Assembly: GCA_905195005.1 (NCBI GenBank) | Contig: CAJJUC010000151.1 | Location: forward strand, 1-5,630 | Direction of reading: 5' to 3' | Length of the DNA: 5,630 bases | Origin: an uncultured Eubacteriales bacterium | GTDB lineage: Bacteria; Bacillota; Clostridia; UMGS1883 | Shown here: positions 4,802 through 5,630 of the stretch, piece after piece | Numbering within the stretch: the first letter of the stretch is position 1 | Layout of the letters: each line of letters starts with the position of its first letter | Position numbers and translations under genes: made by a program | The notes under the pieces: generated by a model | Database searches by the model: none | What the model saw: only the letters and a program-made list of their open reading frames with translations | Told to the model about the DNA's origin: nothing

Positions 4802-5630
4802 TTACGCGTTGAATCTGTAAGCAACAACCTCTGCAAGAACACCGTCGTAAACTCTTACGAATACAACAGTCTTGTACTTAGCGCTTGTGCTGAGAGTTGT
4901 AGAAGAGCTCTTCTTCTCAACTGTCGGGTTCTTTGTGCTTTCCGTGTAATCTACAAGCGTGTAGTTAGCGGAAGCTCTCATGCTGAGACCGTCATCTGTT
5001 GTAGCAAATGTCTCATAGTCGTTCTTAACATCAGCGTCAAGATAGAACTTGTTGTTAGAGTCCTTAGTCTTAGCAGCATTAAGGTTAGCAACTACATTGT
5101 AGATGTCATCCTTAGAGTCACCCTTAGCAGCCTCAGCGTCTACTGTACCGAGAGCGCCGGACTTGTTAGCCTGATAAAGTGTCTTGAAGTCGCTTACAAC
5201 GTTTTCAGAGTTAGCTGCTGCAACAAGGATAACGTCACCCTTTGAAAGCTTCTCGGGAGCAACGCTGCTTGCATAGTCAGCATCTTCGTCATAGATTGTG
5301 TAAGTTACTTCTTTACCGCCCTGGAGACCTGTGATCTGAACTGCATCGTCATCATCATAGGTTACAGTCTTGATAGACTTGATGATAACTGCAGCAGAAT
5401 CTTCGGGAACGCTTGTCTTAAGGTCGAATCCGAGAACTACACCAACAATACCGTTGTCCTGATCAAGAGCTACGAATCTGAGAGCGTCGTCCTCATCTGC
5501 AAAGAATGCGGAAACTTTGCCTACAGATACATCGTCGTCCTTAAGTTCCTTAGTATCATCAACCTTAGCGTCGATTGCGAATACAACAGTGTCCTTATCG
5601 AACTCTGCGCTGCCGTAGCTCATAGCTTCA
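4802..5630 (-). CDS. Acidic S-layer-like secreted protein, C-terminal part only
   Basis: I do not recognise a named family. The frame is open to the right edge, and the ATG at 5621-5623 has no visible ribosome-binding site, so it is probably internal and the N-terminus lies outside the window. The visible roughly 275 residues contain no Cys, Trp or His, about 36 Asp, and many Val, Thr, Ser and Ala, a composition typical of exported beta-rich surface proteins. Alternating short hydrophobic strands and acidic turns recur, for example DTVVFAIDAK, KLSKGDVILVAAA and, at the end, KTVVFVRVYDGVLAEVVAYR. This resembles the C-terminal regions of S-layer-homology-domain proteins in gut Clostridia, but no SLH domain, sorting signal or signal peptide is visible here. 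Lys codons are nearly all AAG and Ala codons mostly GCT or GCA, unlike the GCG-rich neighbours, which suggests very high expression. The gene is convergent with glnS and ends before a bidirectional terminator. Confidence 0.8.
   Translation of the reverse strand, partial: EAMSYGSAEFDKDTVVFAIDAKVDDTKELKDDDVSVGKVSAFFADEDDALRFVALDQDNGIVGVVLGFDLKTSVPEDSAAVIIKSIKTVTYDDDDAVQITGLQGGKEVTYTIYDEDADYASSVAPEKLSKGDVILVAAANSENVVSDFKTLYQANKSGALGTVDAEAAKGDSKDDIYNVVANLNAAKTKDSNNKFYLDADVKNDYETFATTDDGLSMRASANYTLVDYTESTKNPTVEKKSSSTTLSTSAKYKTVVFVRVYDGVLAEVVAYRFNA

Noticed and set aside
5621..5623. ATG as the true start of the surface protein
   Set aside because: The frame stays open to the window edge, no ribosome-binding site is visible and no signal peptide follows, so it reads as an internal methionine.

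Overview
The window most likely comes from an endospore-forming member of the Clostridia. The Oscillospiraceae/Ruminococcaceae neighbourhood is my guess from overall style, not a proven assignment. It carries a spoIID-spoIIQ pair, which only endospore formers have. It also has a clostridial-style citrate synthase next to glnS, strong Shine-Dalgarno sites, and the end of an acidic secreted or S-layer-type protein.

Layout. The left third (1-1437) lies on the minus strand. spoIID (484-1437) is followed after about 44 bases by the 5' part of an M23-domain gene that I call spoIIQ (1-439, running off the left edge). Upstream of spoIID is a sequence that fits a mother-cell sigma-E promoter (1461-1489). 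In the gap between spoIID and spoIIQ is a sequence that fits the forespore sigma-F consensus at every specified position (460-489). The two proteins work on opposite sides of the engulfing septum: SpoIID cuts peptidoglycan from the mother-cell side, and SpoIIQ anchors and builds the intercompartment channel from the forespore side. Separate promoters would therefore make biological sense.

The middle (1498-4608) lies on the plus strand. A housekeeping-type promoter (1498-1526) drives citrate synthase, followed 19 bases later by glutaminyl-tRNA synthetase (glnS). The two are probably one transcript. Citrate synthase opens the route to 2-oxoglutarate, glutamate and glutamine, and GlnRS loads glutamine onto its tRNA. 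Citrate synthase lacks an ordinary start codon in the expected place: a good Shine-Dalgarno sequence points to an ATT codon.

The right part (4609-5630) begins with an intergenic stretch holding one strong intrinsic terminator for the glnS transcript and a second, bidirectional one. After these comes a convergent minus-strand gene (4802 to the right edge). It encodes the C-terminal part of an Asp-rich protein with no Cys, Trp or His, and its codon use differs clearly from its neighbours, as is typical of a heavily expressed surface-layer protein.

I see no mobile element, CRISPR array, tRNA or rRNA in the window. No evidently new multi-gene system is present. The most interesting signals are the two compartment-type sporulation promoters, the ATT start, and the unidentified surface protein.
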